From assembly GCA_037783415.1 (NCBI GenBank), contig JAZGTN010000162.1, positions 2,914,001 through 2,978,000 of the forward strand: DNA of 64,000 bases, in the 5' to 3' direction. Shown here one piece after another: positions 26,101 through 41,100 of this stretch. Position 1 is the stretch's first letter. The number at the start of each line of letters is the position of its first letter. This stretch comes from Leptasterias polaris (Eukaryota; Echinodermata; Asteroidea; Forcipulatida; Asteriidae). The notes under the pieces were generated by a model. That model ran no database searches. It had not been told where the DNA came from and saw only the letters and a program-made list of their open reading frames with translations. The position numbers and the translations under genes are program-made.

Positions 26101-29100
26101 GTCCAAACCATTGAGTCAGAGTCCAAACCATTGAGTCAGAGTCCAAATCCTTGAGTCAGAGTCCAAATCCTTGAGTCAGAGTCCAAATCCTTGAGTCTGA
26201 GTCCAAATCCTTGAGTCTGAGTCCAAACCATTGAGTCAGAGTCCAAACCATTGAGTCAGAGTCCAAACCATTGAGTCAGAGTCCAAACCATTGAGTCAGA
26301 GTCCAAATCCTTGAGTCAGAGTCCAAATCCTTGAGTCAGAGTCCAAACCATTGAGTCAGAGTCCAAACCATTGAGTCAGAGTCCAAACCATTGAGTCAGA
26401 GTCCAAACCATTGAGTCAGAGTCCAAACCATTGAGTCTGAGTCCAAACCATTGAGTCAGAGTCCAAACCATTGAGTCAGAGTCCAAACCATTGAGTCAGA
26501 GTCCAAACCATTGAGTCAGAGTCCAAACCATTGAGTCAGAGTCCAAACCATTGAGTCAGAGTCCAAACCATTGAGTCAGAGTCCAAATCCTTGAGTCAGA
26601 GTCCAAACCATTGAGTCAGAGTCCAAACCATTGAGTCAGAGTCCAAACCATTGAGTCAGAGTCCAAACCATTGAGTCAGAGTCCAAATCCTTGAGTCTGA
26701 GTCCAAATCCTTGAGTCTGAGTCCAAACCATTGAGTCAGAGTCCAAACCATTGAGTCAGAGTCCAAATCCTTGAGTCAGAGTCCAAATCCTTGAGTCTGA
26801 GTCCAAACCATTGAGTCTGAGTCCAAACCATTGAGTCAGAGTCCAAACCATTGAGTCAGAGTCCAAACCATTGAGTCTGAGTCCAAACCATTGAGTCAGA
26901 GTCCAAATCCTTGAGTCTGAGTCCAAATCCTTGAGTCTGAGTCCAAACCATTGAGTCAGAGTCCAAACCATTGAGTCAGAGTCCAAACCATTGAGTCAGA
27001 GTCCAAACCATTGAGTCAGAGTCCAAACCATTGAGTCAGAGTCCAAATCCTTGAGTCTGAGTCCAAACCATTGAGTCAGAGTCCAAACCATTGAGTCAGA
27101 GTCCAAATCCTTGAGTCAGAGTCCAAATCCTTGAGTCTGAGTCCAAATCCTTGAGTCTGAGTCCAAACCATTGAGTCAGAGTCCAAATCCTTGAGTCTGA
27201 GTCCAAACCATTGAGTCTGAGTCCAAACCATTGAGTCAGAGTCCAAACCATTGAGTCAGAGTCCAAACCCTTGAGTCTGAGTCCAAACCCTTGAGTCTGA
27301 GTCCAAACCATTGAGTCAGAGTCCAAACCATTGAGTCTGAGTCCAAACCATTGAGTCTGAGTCCAAACCATTGAGTCAGAGTCCAAACCATTGAGTCTGA
27401 GTCCAAACCATTGAGTCTGAGTCCAAACCATTGAGTCTGAGTCCAAACCATTGAGTCTGAGTCCAAACCATTGAGTCAGAGTCCAAACCATTGAGTCAGA
27501 GTCCAAACCATTGAGTCAGAGTCCAAACCATTGAGTCAGAGTCCAAACCATTGAGTCAGAGTCCAAACCATTGAGTCAGAGTCCAAACCATTGAGTCAGA
27601 GTCCAAACCATTGAGTCAGAGTCCAAACCATTGAGTCAGAGTCCAAACCATTGAGTCAGAGTCCAAACCATTGAGTCAGAGTCCAAACCATTGAGTCAGA
27701 GTCCAAACCATTGAGTCAGAGTCCAAACCATTGAGTCAGAGTCCAAACCATTGAGTCAGAGTCCAAACCATTGAGTCAGAGTCCAAACCATTCAGTCAGA
27801 GTCCAAACCATTGAGTCAGAGTCCAAACCATTCAGTCAGAGTCCAAACCATTGAGTCAGAGTCCAAACCATTGAGTCAGAGTCCAAACCATTGAGTCAGA
27901 GTCCAAACCATTGAGTCAGAGTCCAAACCATTGAGTCAGAGTCCAAACCATTGAGTCAGAGTCCAAACCATTGAGTCAGAGTCCAAACCATTGAGTCAGA
28001 GTCCAAGACCATCAGGTTTGAGTCCAAACCATTGAGTCAGAGTCCAAGACCATCAGGTTTGAGTCCCAGTCCAAGACATAAAATATGTGACTTGAGTATG
28101 AGTCATGAGTGGTACAAGACTGGCCAACTACCTACCTTTTCAAAGGTGAAGGGGAATAACAAAGGTTCCCCTCGTCCCCAGGTTTAGCCGCCCATGTCAC
28201 CCTTCTCCCCCTTTGAAATCACTTTACAGTGAAACACAATTTTTGTGTTAAAAAGTACACACAGCTTTCAACATCACCTAATAATAGAAGGTTTTGTTTG
28301 TTTGATATTTAGGTTTTACTGTGGAGGCGGAGCTAGGTGATGATGCAGAGAGGGAGGATCAACTATGTGTCTTCATCAGTGCGATTGAGAAGGGTGGGCT
28401 AGCCTACCACCAAGGTATGCAATGTTTCAGCTCATTGGATAAATTCCTCTTGGTTTGCAAAGAAAACAGTGCTAAAGAAAACTTTTGGGAAAAAAACATG
28501 GTATAAAGTTCAAGGCTGCAAGGCCTGATTATCACCAAAAACTGTTTTGGTTTTTCTTTTCCCCCCAAACTGTCTTTCTGACAGATATGCTGTATCACGG
28601 ATGTGATTTCTCCGTTTTTAACCGGAATTCCGGGTTTTTTGCCCTCCATAAAAAAGAAATCCGGTGGGTTTTTTTGCCCCCCCCCAAAAAAAAAATATTT
28701 TTATATTTTTTTTTAAAAGATCAAATTCATTAATAAATAAAAACAAAACCATATATAACGCCCCAGATTGCAGAGTAGGGCTTTAAAAACCAGAGATAAA
28801 TGTTATTATTGGGCTTCATGCTCATGCTTCATGTTTTTTTTTCAACCGCCTATCACATCCCTGCTGTATCATATAAATGAAACAAAAAATAATGAAAACT
28901 TCCGTATATGCCATGGACACTGCACAAAATACTTGTAACATGCAAAATTGCAATAATTCATTTGTAGTTTTCAAATGCCCTTGTTGATTGGAAATCAATA
29001 AAAACATTTGAATCTGAGAAAGGATTCATGCAGAAATTTGGGTCAGATTTCTGATGGTTGGTGTCCATTCTGGAATGCTGCGGCCAGAAATGCGGCATGT

Positions 29101-32100
29101 ACCTCACTAAATGTGGATGAAGCAACATTTTTGTGAAAATATTGTGACTCTTTTTTGCTGTTTCTCAACAAGTAGACGCTGTATTCAGCTGAAACTTTCA
29201 CATGTGACTTTTATTGTATCTTTTTTGATAAATTTGCCTATAAATCAGCGTTACTTTGACAGAAAACAATCTATGACCATACCTTTAACATTGATCTGTC
29301 ATGCTAAGTATCCATGTGATGTAATGTTGAACAGATCTTCATGTTGGGGATGAACTCCTTTGCATTGAGGGGAGAGTTGTCTGCGATCTCGACATGCTCT
29401 TCATTGAGAGTCTTCTCCATACCAGCTCCACGGTTACGCTGACCGTCCGGTCCAGCAGGACAGTCTTCGCTCAGACCCAGGCAATTTTGGACACCAATAA
29501 ATACATCGATCAGCTGACATGTCCACCACCTCCGAGCCAGAACAGACTTACTGACGATATGATTGACATGTTGATTATACCAGCACCACTCAGTGAGTAT
29601 ATTAATACTTCTCCAATATTGATATTACTAATTGATATGTTGATTATACTTGCATCACTCAGTAAGTATACTACTATTGTTATGTACTTCTCTGATATCA
29701 ATATTATTTATTATTATGTTGATTTACAAGTAACACTCAGTAAGTATATTATTAGTGTTATACATACATGTATAATTCTCTGATATTGATATTTAATAAT
29801 TGATATGTTGATTAAATCTGCCCCATGCAGTAAGTGTATCATTATGATACATTAGCCTTGCTCAAGGCGGTCACAGTTTTCATGCGAAAAAGACGCCGTA
29901 AAACCCACCCGTAGCCTACATGTATACATAGCACTGTGCGTAATGTGTGTTTCACATCAAACGATGCCCGTACTACGCCCGTACTACTATTATGTGCGGG
30001 TCATCCGCACTCGTATTACTGTGCGCATGCGGAGACCGTCAGGCAGACCGCCTTGTCGGGTCTGTAACTTCCGGGTTTAATGTGTTTCATCCACTTTTGG
30101 ACGAAAGGGGGGGGGGGCCTCGGATATGCTGGTATGCAGATCATGAATATTTAAACCTTTCGTTAGGCCGACTGCAAACAACGGAGAATGGGAAGCAAAA
30201 TTGAATTATTCATTTTCGACGTCCAATCACGAGCTTCCCTCATTATGACCTTTGTACCATGCTTCCACACATGCACAAGAGTCGAACACCATGGCCGTTG
30301 AGCCTGCTTGGACGAGTCCATTCTATCTGAGGGTGATTGTATCTTCAAATGTTGTAAAAACTTAATCTTTACACTAGAGAACATTCGTAAATAAAAAAAT
30401 GTTTGCGTTGCTAACTGCTTTAGTAATTTTAATAATGTAAATATGAAACCTATAGGCCCTACTGTTATGTCGTTAGTGCTGATAGAGAAAGAATTTCAAC
30501 GGTATGGTTTTCTTTTTCTTTGTTTAACGGTAAGCATCCCTTCTAAAAATGGAGTGTACTCAAACCGCGATTGCAAATGATTGCGCAACCCCCCCCCCCC
30601 CCCCCCCCCCCCCATCCTATTAGTAAACATGACTTCCGCCACTGACCAATGGGGTCTTGCCTTCCGCACGCCTTTTACCGACCCTGGCTACCTCAAAACA
30701 GAACCATCAAGGCGTTGATTCAGAGAGTCTACATGTACATCTCACATCACGCAGGCACTGCGTATAATCATGCATGTGCACACATCCAGAGACTGCACAT
30801 AGCTCGGGCGGGTAGCGCAAAGGGAAAACAAGGCTAAACAAAAAACAAATAAATAAATGAAAATAAAACTCCAATGCCTTGGTCAAGGCTATGATACATA
30901 TGCTCTTTAGCGATATACGTAAATTGACAAGTTGACTATATCTGATCACTCGGTAAGTGTTGCATTCGTTACTTATGAATGGCTTTAATATTGATATTCA
31001 TAAATTGATATGCTGCGTATACATGTACCAGTATCGCCCAGCAAGTACAGCATCTGTCATGATGTAAGTTTGGGATTTGTATTCCTTTTTATTTCAATAT
31101 TCATAAATTGATAGGTTACCAGTACTGTTCAATATTCATGAATTGATAGGTTACCAGTACTGTTCAATATTCATGAATTGATAGGTTACCAGTACATTCA
31201 TGAATTGATAGGTTACCAGTACTGTTCAATATTCATGAATTGATAGGTTACCAGTACTGTTCAATATTCATGAATTGATAGGTTACCAGTACTGTTCAAT
31301 ATTCATGAATTGATAGGTTACCAGTACTGTTCAATATTCATGAATTGATAGGTTACCAGTACTGTTCAATATTCATGAATTGATAGGTTACCAGTACTGT
31401 TCAATATTCATGAATTGATAGGTTACCAGTACTGTTCAGTGGTGTATAATTCTTTAGTCTTAGACAATAATATACATGGTTGATATACAACACATGCACA
31501 CAATTTGATATGTTATAATTAGAGTTGTTTTTTAGTGTTAATTGTTAGATGATTTACAGTTACTGTTGGAAAGTATTCTGTAAAGATTTGAGTAAAAATC
31601 AATTCTGATTGATTGATTCAGTTGCAGTAACCAATTTCATTTCATACTTATTCAAAAAGCCAGGCAGTTTGTACAAATGAATAAGGCCAAGTATGAAAGA
31701 TCGTCCTGGAGCTCGTTTTTAATTTTGTTTACTATTTTTGTCAAAGAGGAAAGAGCCATACTAAAATATAGCTGGCTTTGTAGAAGTTACAAGACTTAAA
31801 TAGACTGTTCAAGTCTTGCGCATATTCAAATATGAAGGGACCTGTTCAAGTACACGAGTTTGTCTTCTTTATGCGTTAAAGCAATGTATGTATGTATGTG
31901 GGACAAAAGTGGTCAAAAAAATGTTCAAATACGCTAGAGACTTGCTTGGTCTATGCGGGTAAATCATCAAAAAAATGCTGTTAAGATGAAGAGAAAATAC
32001 ATGAAAAGTTTAGTCTATTGGGGGACAAGTTTTTGGGGACAAGGATGTGACTTTAACAAAGGATGAGTGCAGCAGGGGTTGGCCCAATAGTAGGCTAAAG

Positions 32101-35100
32101 GTAACAATCGGTAATTAGAGAGGACACTTTTGCTTCTATCTTTAAAAGAGGATAACCGAAGGCTGGGCGCAATTTAAAAAAAGTATCTTAGCACAAAACA
32201 ATTGTTGCTTACCAGAATAAGGTTACCAGTGCAAATGTCATTCCACATGTACCAATTGTGGCCGGTATCCTGTTTATTTTGCTTTAGCAGAAACTTGTTA
32301 AGCAATAGGACATTTGTCCCTGGGCTTTAATAGCAGTGAATGTTTCCTACATAAGCACACCCACTTACTTAATCCCCCTATTGTTATGTTCCCTTTGTCA
32401 TCTCAACTAATCTTTAAAGACCACTATTACTAGTAAATCTCACAGTAGACTTTTATTAAAGGTAGGGTCATGGATTGGTTTTTGTCAGCGTAATGCTTTA
32501 ATAGGCAGAATTATAAAGAAAGTTACAATTAAAGTCACATGTGAAAGCTTCAGCTGAAAACAGTGTTTACTTGCTGAAAAAAACAGCCAAAAACTGTCGC
32601 ATGCCGCAGCATTTGCAAACGGACACCAACCCTCAGAATACTGGGAAACGTTTCATGGAATCTTTTGTGGTGAACATTTTGACCAAACCATATCACTTTG
32701 AAGGGAATCCTTTCTCAGCTTCTCACCAAGTAATTGTTATGGTCATTAATGTGGGGAGTATTTACCAATCTATGAGCCTTCCTTTAAGACCTTGGGAGTT
32801 ATGCATTTTTTATGTTTGATTCTATAAGGAAGTACATGTAGGGTAGGGATTATATAAGAAATGTAACTGAATTGAGTGTCGTCTTGTTAGATGGATAGAT
32901 CGGACTAAAGAGCCAGCACTTATTTTTCTCGACTCTCACTCGTTGTGTGGTTTTCTTTGATGACTTTGGAGGAAGATTTTTATGGAAATGTGACGGAATG
33001 TAAAGGTTTAGATTGTTAAAGTTTCAGATTTTGAATTTTACTTGGTAACTCTGTAATTTAAAAATGGGAAACGTGCCAAGCCAAACTGCATCATTTCGAG
33101 CTAGTTTGAGGAAGTCTATTTTTCAACGGTCATCTCGAACATTCAAGATAAACCACAGGACATCAGTTCTTGATGAAGAAGGTAATTTATGCTCAGGAGA
33201 TAGTTTGGAAGAAATAAAATAAAACCATGTAGCCTTCCAGAAAAACTCTGCTAGTGGCTAGGGTTGAAACATCGGGCCATCATCTATTTTGTAAATAAAA
33301 TCAGTTAAGGAAATTTGCTGTTGCCCACAACAAATGTGACAGAAATGTTAACAGAATTTTTGAAATATGTTACTGCATATATTATTTTTAATTGGCTTTT
33401 TTAAACTCGGGACAAATCTTCATGCAGACAATTAGAAACTTTCTCGTTTTAAAAGTTTTGCATTAAAAATAACTAACTCTCTTTGGTTTTTTACAAATCT
33501 GAAAGATTTTGAAAATGATTAATCAAAGTGTGGTTTTAGTTTTGTTGGGTTTTTCTTTTCAATAGTTTCAGAGTGTTTCTCTGACACTAGTGTGTTCGAA
33601 TCAGTATAAAACAAGAGGAATTTATTATCTGAAGTTGATAAATTTATAGGGAAAGTAGATTGTTGTTAATATTGGTCAATTAATTCCCATCCTTTAGTTT
33701 TCTATATAAACACCATATACTGTAACCAACTCGTGAAAATTTCATCAAGTTTGATAGACATAATTATTTTTCTTTCTTTTAAGCAACAAGAACGGGTTTA
33801 CTGAGTCCTGGAATTACAGGGAGGCCAGGGAGGCCATGGCTTCTGTTGCCCTGGTCTTGGCCTTGGTGCCTCTTCAAAAGTTTCCAATAGACTTTAAAAT
33901 TTCCAATGGAAGTGTCCTTTGCAAAATGAAAATAGCATTGCCCTCTCAAAAATGAAATTCCAGGCCTGTTAACAAAGGCTTTTTTCATGGCTATGTTTTG
34001 TTTTTTTGGTTTTTTTTACATAAAGTAATTTATGTTTTGTTGGGGACTTTTTGCAAATATTCAAATTGTTCTTATTTCAATGTGTCAATCAAACTAAGTG
34101 AGAGTAATTTAAAGGGCCTTCAAATGCCATGTTCTTGTCTTCGGTTCTGTGGCTCCATTGTAAACATGTGATGTCAGGGGTTACAATGCACACAATAGAA
34201 AAACAAAATCTTTATACCAGATGGAATTATTACATCTGTATAAAATAATCAAGGTTATTGCTTATCCAATGTTCCAATTCAGCGAGCAAGAACTGACCCG
34301 GTTCCAGGTTAGAATATTCTGACTGATGTTTAATGTTCTTACTGCTGGTCTGTCTGTATAAACAGCTTGGGTTGGGTTCATTGGTTGTTAGTACAATGTA
34401 CATGTACACAGAAACTCAGAGTTGTAGAGAGTGTATTGTCAACTTCTACATATATTAAACTTCCTTTCTGAACCATTTTCTGATCTTTACTGTTTGTGGT
34501 TTGCTTCTTGAACCACAGTTTGGCTCTGAGAACCATGAGGTAGGGTTTTTCAAAGCCATTTTCTGTTTATTACTGTGTGAGGTGATAATTATGAATACAA
34601 CTTTTGTTTTAGGAACCATAAGGTAGGTTTTTGTAACCATTTTTTGATCACTACTGTGTGAGGTTATAATTATGAATACAACTTTTGTTTTAAGAACAGC
34701 AAGGTGGGTCTTTGTTATGTATCATGTTTTGATCGGGAAACTGTTAAATATCATCATTTGATACCTGCATGTCAATAGCTCAAAAGGTAAAATACATCAT
34801 CGTAGAGCTGCGATAATTTTTCCTCTTTGGTATTTACTCCAAAAATGAATGGCCATACAACCTACTTGGTAAGAAAGCAGTGCAGCTGTTGACAATGTGT
34901 AACATTTTTTGAAATGATTCCTTTCAAGAAATGTGGTTTTAGAGAGAGGGACTCTAAAGAAATTACAGATTATTCTTCCTGCGTTTACAGGTTAGTTTCA
35001 ATGCTAATACATTGATACACCATTAAAATAACCAAGAAGTTAAAAACAAACCAAAGGTATACTTTGCCTTTAAGCAATCATTACTCAAACACAACAGAAT

Positions 35101-38100
35101 TAAACTACCAGTCAATAAGATGAACTGCCAAAACACAACAGAATTAAACTACCAGTCAATAAGATGAACTGCCAAAACACAACAGAATTAAACTACCAGT
35201 CAATAAGATGAATTGCCAAAATACAACAGAATTAAACTACCAGTACCAGTCAATAAGATGAACTGCCAAAATACAACAGAATTAAACTACCAGTCAATAA
35301 GATGAACTGCCAAAACACAACAGAATTAAACTACCAGTCAATAAGATGAACTGCCAAAACACAACAGAATTAAACTACCAGTCAATAAGATGAATTGCCA
35401 AAATACAACAGAATTAAACTACCAGTACCAGTCAATAAGATGAACTGCCAAAATACAACAGAATTAAACTACCAGTCAATAAGATGAACTGCCAAAATAC
35501 AACAGAATTAAACTACCAGTACCAGTCAATAAGATGAACTGCCAAAATACAACAGAATTAAACTACCAGTCAATAAGATGAACTGCCAAAACACAACAGA
35601 ATTAAACTACCAGTCAATAAGATGAACTGCCAAAATACAACAGAATTAAACTACCAGTACCAGTCAATAAGATGAACTGCCAAAATACAACAGAATTAAA
35701 CTACCAGTCAATAAGATGAACTGCCAAAATACAACAGAATTAAACTACCAGTCAATAAGATGAACTGCCAAAATACAACAGAATTAAACTACCAGTCAAT
35801 AAGATGAACTGCCAAAATACAACAGAATTAAACTACCAGTACCAGTCAATAAGATGAACTGCCAAAATACAACAGAATTAAACTACCAGTCAATAAGATG
35901 AACTGCCAAAATACAACAGAATTAAACTACCAGTCAATAAGATGAACTGCCAAAATACAACAGAATTAAACTACCAGTCAATAAGATGAACTGCCAAAAC
36001 ACAACAGAATTAAACTACCAGTACCAGTCAATAAGATGAACTGCCAAAATACAACAGAATTAAACTACCAGTCAATAAGATGAACTGCCAAAATACAACA
36101 GAATTAAACTACCAGTACCAGTCAATAAGATGAACTGCCAAAATACAACAGAATTAAACTACCAGTCAATAAGATGAACTGCCAAAATACAACAGAATTA
36201 AACTACCAGTCAATAAGATGAACTGCCAAAACACAACAGAATTAAACTACCAGTCAATAAGATGAACTGCCAAAATACAACAGAATTAAACTACCAGTCA
36301 ATAAGATGAACTGCCAAAATACAACAGAATTAAACTACCAGTCAATAAGATGAACTGCCAAAATACAACAGAATTAAACTACCAGTCAATAAGATGAACT
36401 GCCAAAATACAACAGAATTAAACTACCAGTCAATAAGATGAACTGCCAAAATACAACAGAATTAAACTACCAGTACCAGTCAATAAGATGAACTGCCAAA
36501 ATACAACAGAATTAAACTACCAGTCAATAAGATGAACTGCCAAAATACAACAGAATTAAACTACCAGTACCAGTCAATAAGATGAACTGCCAAAATACAA
36601 CAGAATTAAACTACCAGTCAATAAGATGAACTGCCAAAATACAACAGAATTAAACTACCAGTACCAGTCAATAAGATGAACTGCCAAAACACAACAGAAT
36701 TAAACTACCAGTCAATAAGATGAACTGCCAAAATACAACAGAATTAAACTACCAGTACCAGTCAATAAGATGAACTGCCAAAACACAACAGAATTAAACT
36801 ACCAGTACCAGTCAATAAGATGAACTGCCAAAATACAACAGAATTAAACTACCAGTCAATAAGATGAACTGCCAAAATACAACAGAATTAAACTACCAGT
36901 ACCAGTCAATAAGATGAACTGCCAAAACACAACAGAATTAAACTACCAGTCAATAAGATGAATTGCCAAAATACAACAGAATTAAACTACCAGTCAATAA
37001 GATGAACTGCCAAAATACAACAGAATTAAACTACCAGTCAATAAGATGAACTGCCAAAATACAACAGAATTAAACTACCAGTACCAGTCAATAAGATGAA
37101 CTGCCAAAATACAACAGAATTAAACTACCAGTCAATAAGATGAACTGCCAAAATACAACAGAATTAAACTACCAGTCAATAAGATGAACTGCCAAAATAC
37201 AACAGAATTAAACTACCCGTCAATAAGATGAACTGCCAAAACACAACAGAATTAAACTACCAGTACCAGTCAATAAGATGAACTGCCAAAACACAACAGA
37301 ATTAAACTACCAGTCAATAAGATGAACTGCCAAAATACAACAGAATTAAACTACCAGTCAATAAGATGAACTGCCAAAACACAACAGAATTAAACTACCA
37401 GTACCAGTCAATAAGATGAACTGCCAAAATACAACAGAATTAAACTACCAGTCAATAAGATGAATTGCCAAAATACAACAGAATTAAACTACCAGTCAAT
37501 AAGATGAACTGCCAAAATACAACAGAATTAAACTACCAGTCAATAAGATGAACTGCCAAAATACAACAGAATTAAACTACCAGTACCAGTCAATAAGATG
37601 AACTGCCAAAATACAACAGAATTAAACTACCAGTCAATAAGATGAACTGCCAAAATACAACAGAATTAAACTACCAGTACCAGTCAATAAGATGAACTGC
37701 CAAAATACAACAGAATTAAACTACCAGTCAATAAGATGAACTGCCAAAACACAACAGAATTAAACTACCAGTCAATAAGATGAACTGCCAAAACACAACA
37801 GAATTAAACTACCAGTCAATAAGATGAACTGCCAAAACACAACAGAATTAAACTACCAGTCAATAAGATGAACTGCCAAAATACAACAGAATTAAACTAC
37901 CAGTCAATAAGATGAACTGCCAAAATACAACAGAATTAAACTACCAGTACCAGTCAATAAGATGAACTGCCAAAACACAACAGAATTAAACTACCAGTCA
38001 ATAAGATGAACTGCCAAAATACAACAGAATTAAACTACCAGTCAATAAGATGAACTGCCAAAACACAACAGAATTAAACTACCAGTACCAGTCAATAAGA

Positions 38101-41100
38101 TGAACTGCCAAAATACAACAGAATTAAACTACCAGTCAATAAGATGAATTGCCAAAATACAACAGAATTAAACTACCAGTCAATAAGATGAACTGCCAAA
38201 ATACAACAGAATTAAACTACCAGTACCAGTCAATAAGATGAACTGCCAAAACACAACAGAATTAAACTACCAGTACCAGTCAATAAGATGAACTGCCAAA
38301 ATACAACAGAATTAAACTACCAGTCAATAAGATGAACTGCCAAAATACAACAGAATTAAACTACCAGTACCAGTCAATAAGATGAACTGCCAAAATACAA
38401 CAGAATTAAACTACCAGTCAATAAGATGAACTGCCAAAACACAACAGAATTAAACTACCAGTCAATAAGATGAATTGCCAAAATACAACAGAATTAAACT
38501 ACCAGTCAATAAGATGAACTGCCAAAATACAACAGAATTAAACTACCAGTCAATAAGATGAACTGCCAAAATACAACAGAATTAAACTACCAGTACCAGT
38601 CAATAAGATGAACTGCCAAAATACAACAGAATTAAACTACCAGTCAATAAGATGAACTGCCAAAATACAACATAATTAAACTACCAGTACCAGTCAATAA
38701 GATGAACTACCAAAATACAACAGAATTAAACTACCAGTCAATAAGATGAACTGCCAAAATACAACAGAATTAAACTACCAGTACCAGTCAATAAGATGAA
38801 CTGCCAAAATACAACAGAATTAAACTACCAGTCAATAAGATGAACTGCCAAAATACAACAGAATTAAACTACCAGTACCAGTCAATAAGATGAACTGCCA
38901 AAACACAACAGAATTAAACTACCAGTCAATAAGATGAACTGCCAAAATACAACAGAATTAAACTACCAGTCAATAAGATGAACTGCCAAAATACAACAGA
39001 ATTAAACTACCAGTCAATAAGATGAACTGCCAAAATACAACAGAATTAAACTACCAGTCAATAAGATGAACTGCCAAAATACAACAGAATTAAACTACCA
39101 GTCAATAAGATGAACTGCCAAAACACAACAGAATTAAACTACCAGTACCAGTCAATAAGATGAACTGCCAAAATACAACAGAATTAAACTACCAGTCAAT
39201 AAGATGAACTGCCAAAACACAACAGAATTAAACTACCAGTCAATAAGATGAACTGCCAAAATACAACAGAATTAAACTACCAGTCAATAAGATGAACTGC
39301 CAAAACACAACAGAATTAAACTACCAGTCAATAAGATGAACTGCCAAAACACAACAGAATTAAACTACCAGTCAATAAGATGAACTGCCAAAATACAACA
39401 GAATTAAACTACCAGTACCAGTCAATAAGATGAACTGCCAAAACACAACAGAATTAAACTACCAGTCAATAAGATGAACTGCCAAAATACAACAGAATTA
39501 AACTACCAGTCAATAAGATGAACTGCCAAAACACAACAGAATTAAACTACCAGTCAATAAGATGAACTGCCAAAACACAACAGAATTAAACTACCAGTCA
39601 ATAAGATGAACTGCCAAAACACAACAGAATTAAACTACCAGTCAATAAGATGAACTGCCAAAATACAACAGAATTAAACTACCAGTCAATAAGATGAACT
39701 GCCAAAATACAACAGAATTAAACTACCAGTACCAGTCAATAAGATGAACTGCCAAAACACAACAGAATTAAACTACCAGTCAATAAGATGAACTGCCAAA
39801 ATACAACAGAATTAAACTACCAGTCAATAAGATGAACTGCCAAAACACAACAGAATTAAACTACCAGTACCAGTCAATAAGATGAACTGCCAAAATACAA
39901 CAGAATTAAACTACCAGTCAATAAGATGAATTGCCAAAATACAACAGAATTAAACTACCAGTCAATAAGATGAACTGCCAAAATACAACAGAATTAAACT
40001 ACCAGTACCAGTCAATAAGATGAACTGCCAAAACACAACAGAATTAAACTACCAGTACCAGTCAATAAGATGAACTGCCAAAATACAACAGAATTAAACT
40101 ACCAGTCAATAAGATGAACTGCCAAAATACAACAGAATTAAACTACCAGTACCAGTCAATAAGATGAACTGCCAAAATACAACAGAATTAAACTACCAGT
40201 CAATAAGATGAACTGCCAAAACACAACAGAATTAAACTACCAGTCAATAAGATGAATTGCCAAAATACAACAGAATTAAACTACCAGTCAATAAGATGAA
40301 CTGCCAAAATACAACAGAATTAAACTACCAGTCAATAAGATGAACTGCCAAAATACAACAGAATTAAACTACCAGTACCAGTCAATAAGATGAACTGCCA
40401 AAATACAACAGAATTAAACTACCAGTCAATAAGATGAACTGCCAAAATACAACATAATTAAACTACCAGTACCAGTCAATAAGATGAACTACCAAAATAC
40501 AACAGAATTAAACTACCAGTCAATAAGATGAACTGCCAAAATACAACAGAATTAAACTACCAGTACCAGTCAATAAGATGAACTGCCAAAATACAACAGA
40601 ATTAAACTACCAGTCAATAAGATGAACTGCCAAAATACAACAGAATTAAACTACCAGTACCAGTCAATAAGATGAACTGCCAAAACACAACAGAATTAAA
40701 CTACCAGTCAATAAGATGAACTGCCAAAATACAACAGAATTAAACTACCAGTCAATAAGATGAACTGCCAAAATACAACAGAATTAAACTACCAGTCAAT
40801 AAGATGAACTGCCAAAATACAACAGAATTAAACTACCAGTCAATAAGATGAACTGCCAAAATACAACAGAATTAAACTACCAGTCAATAAGATGAACTGC
40901 CAAAACACAACAGAATTAAACTACCAGTACCAGTCAATAAGATGAACTGCCAAAATACAACAGAATTAAACTACCAGTCAATAAGATGAACTGCCAAAAC
41001 ACAACAGAATTAAACTACCAGTCAATAAGATGAACTGCCAAAATACAACAGAATTAAACTACCAGTCAATAAGATGAACTGCCAAAACACAACAGAATTA

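Noticed and set aside
26756..27506. Long minus-strand frames reading [12 protein letters not shown] repeats
   Set aside because: They are a by-product of the 20-bp minisatellite, whose minus strand happens to lack stops over three units. There is no start context or conserved protein.
32541..32819. 92-aa plus-strand frame
   Set aside because: Its first part lies in a dispersed repeat also present inverted at 29041-29300. There is no recognisable protein.
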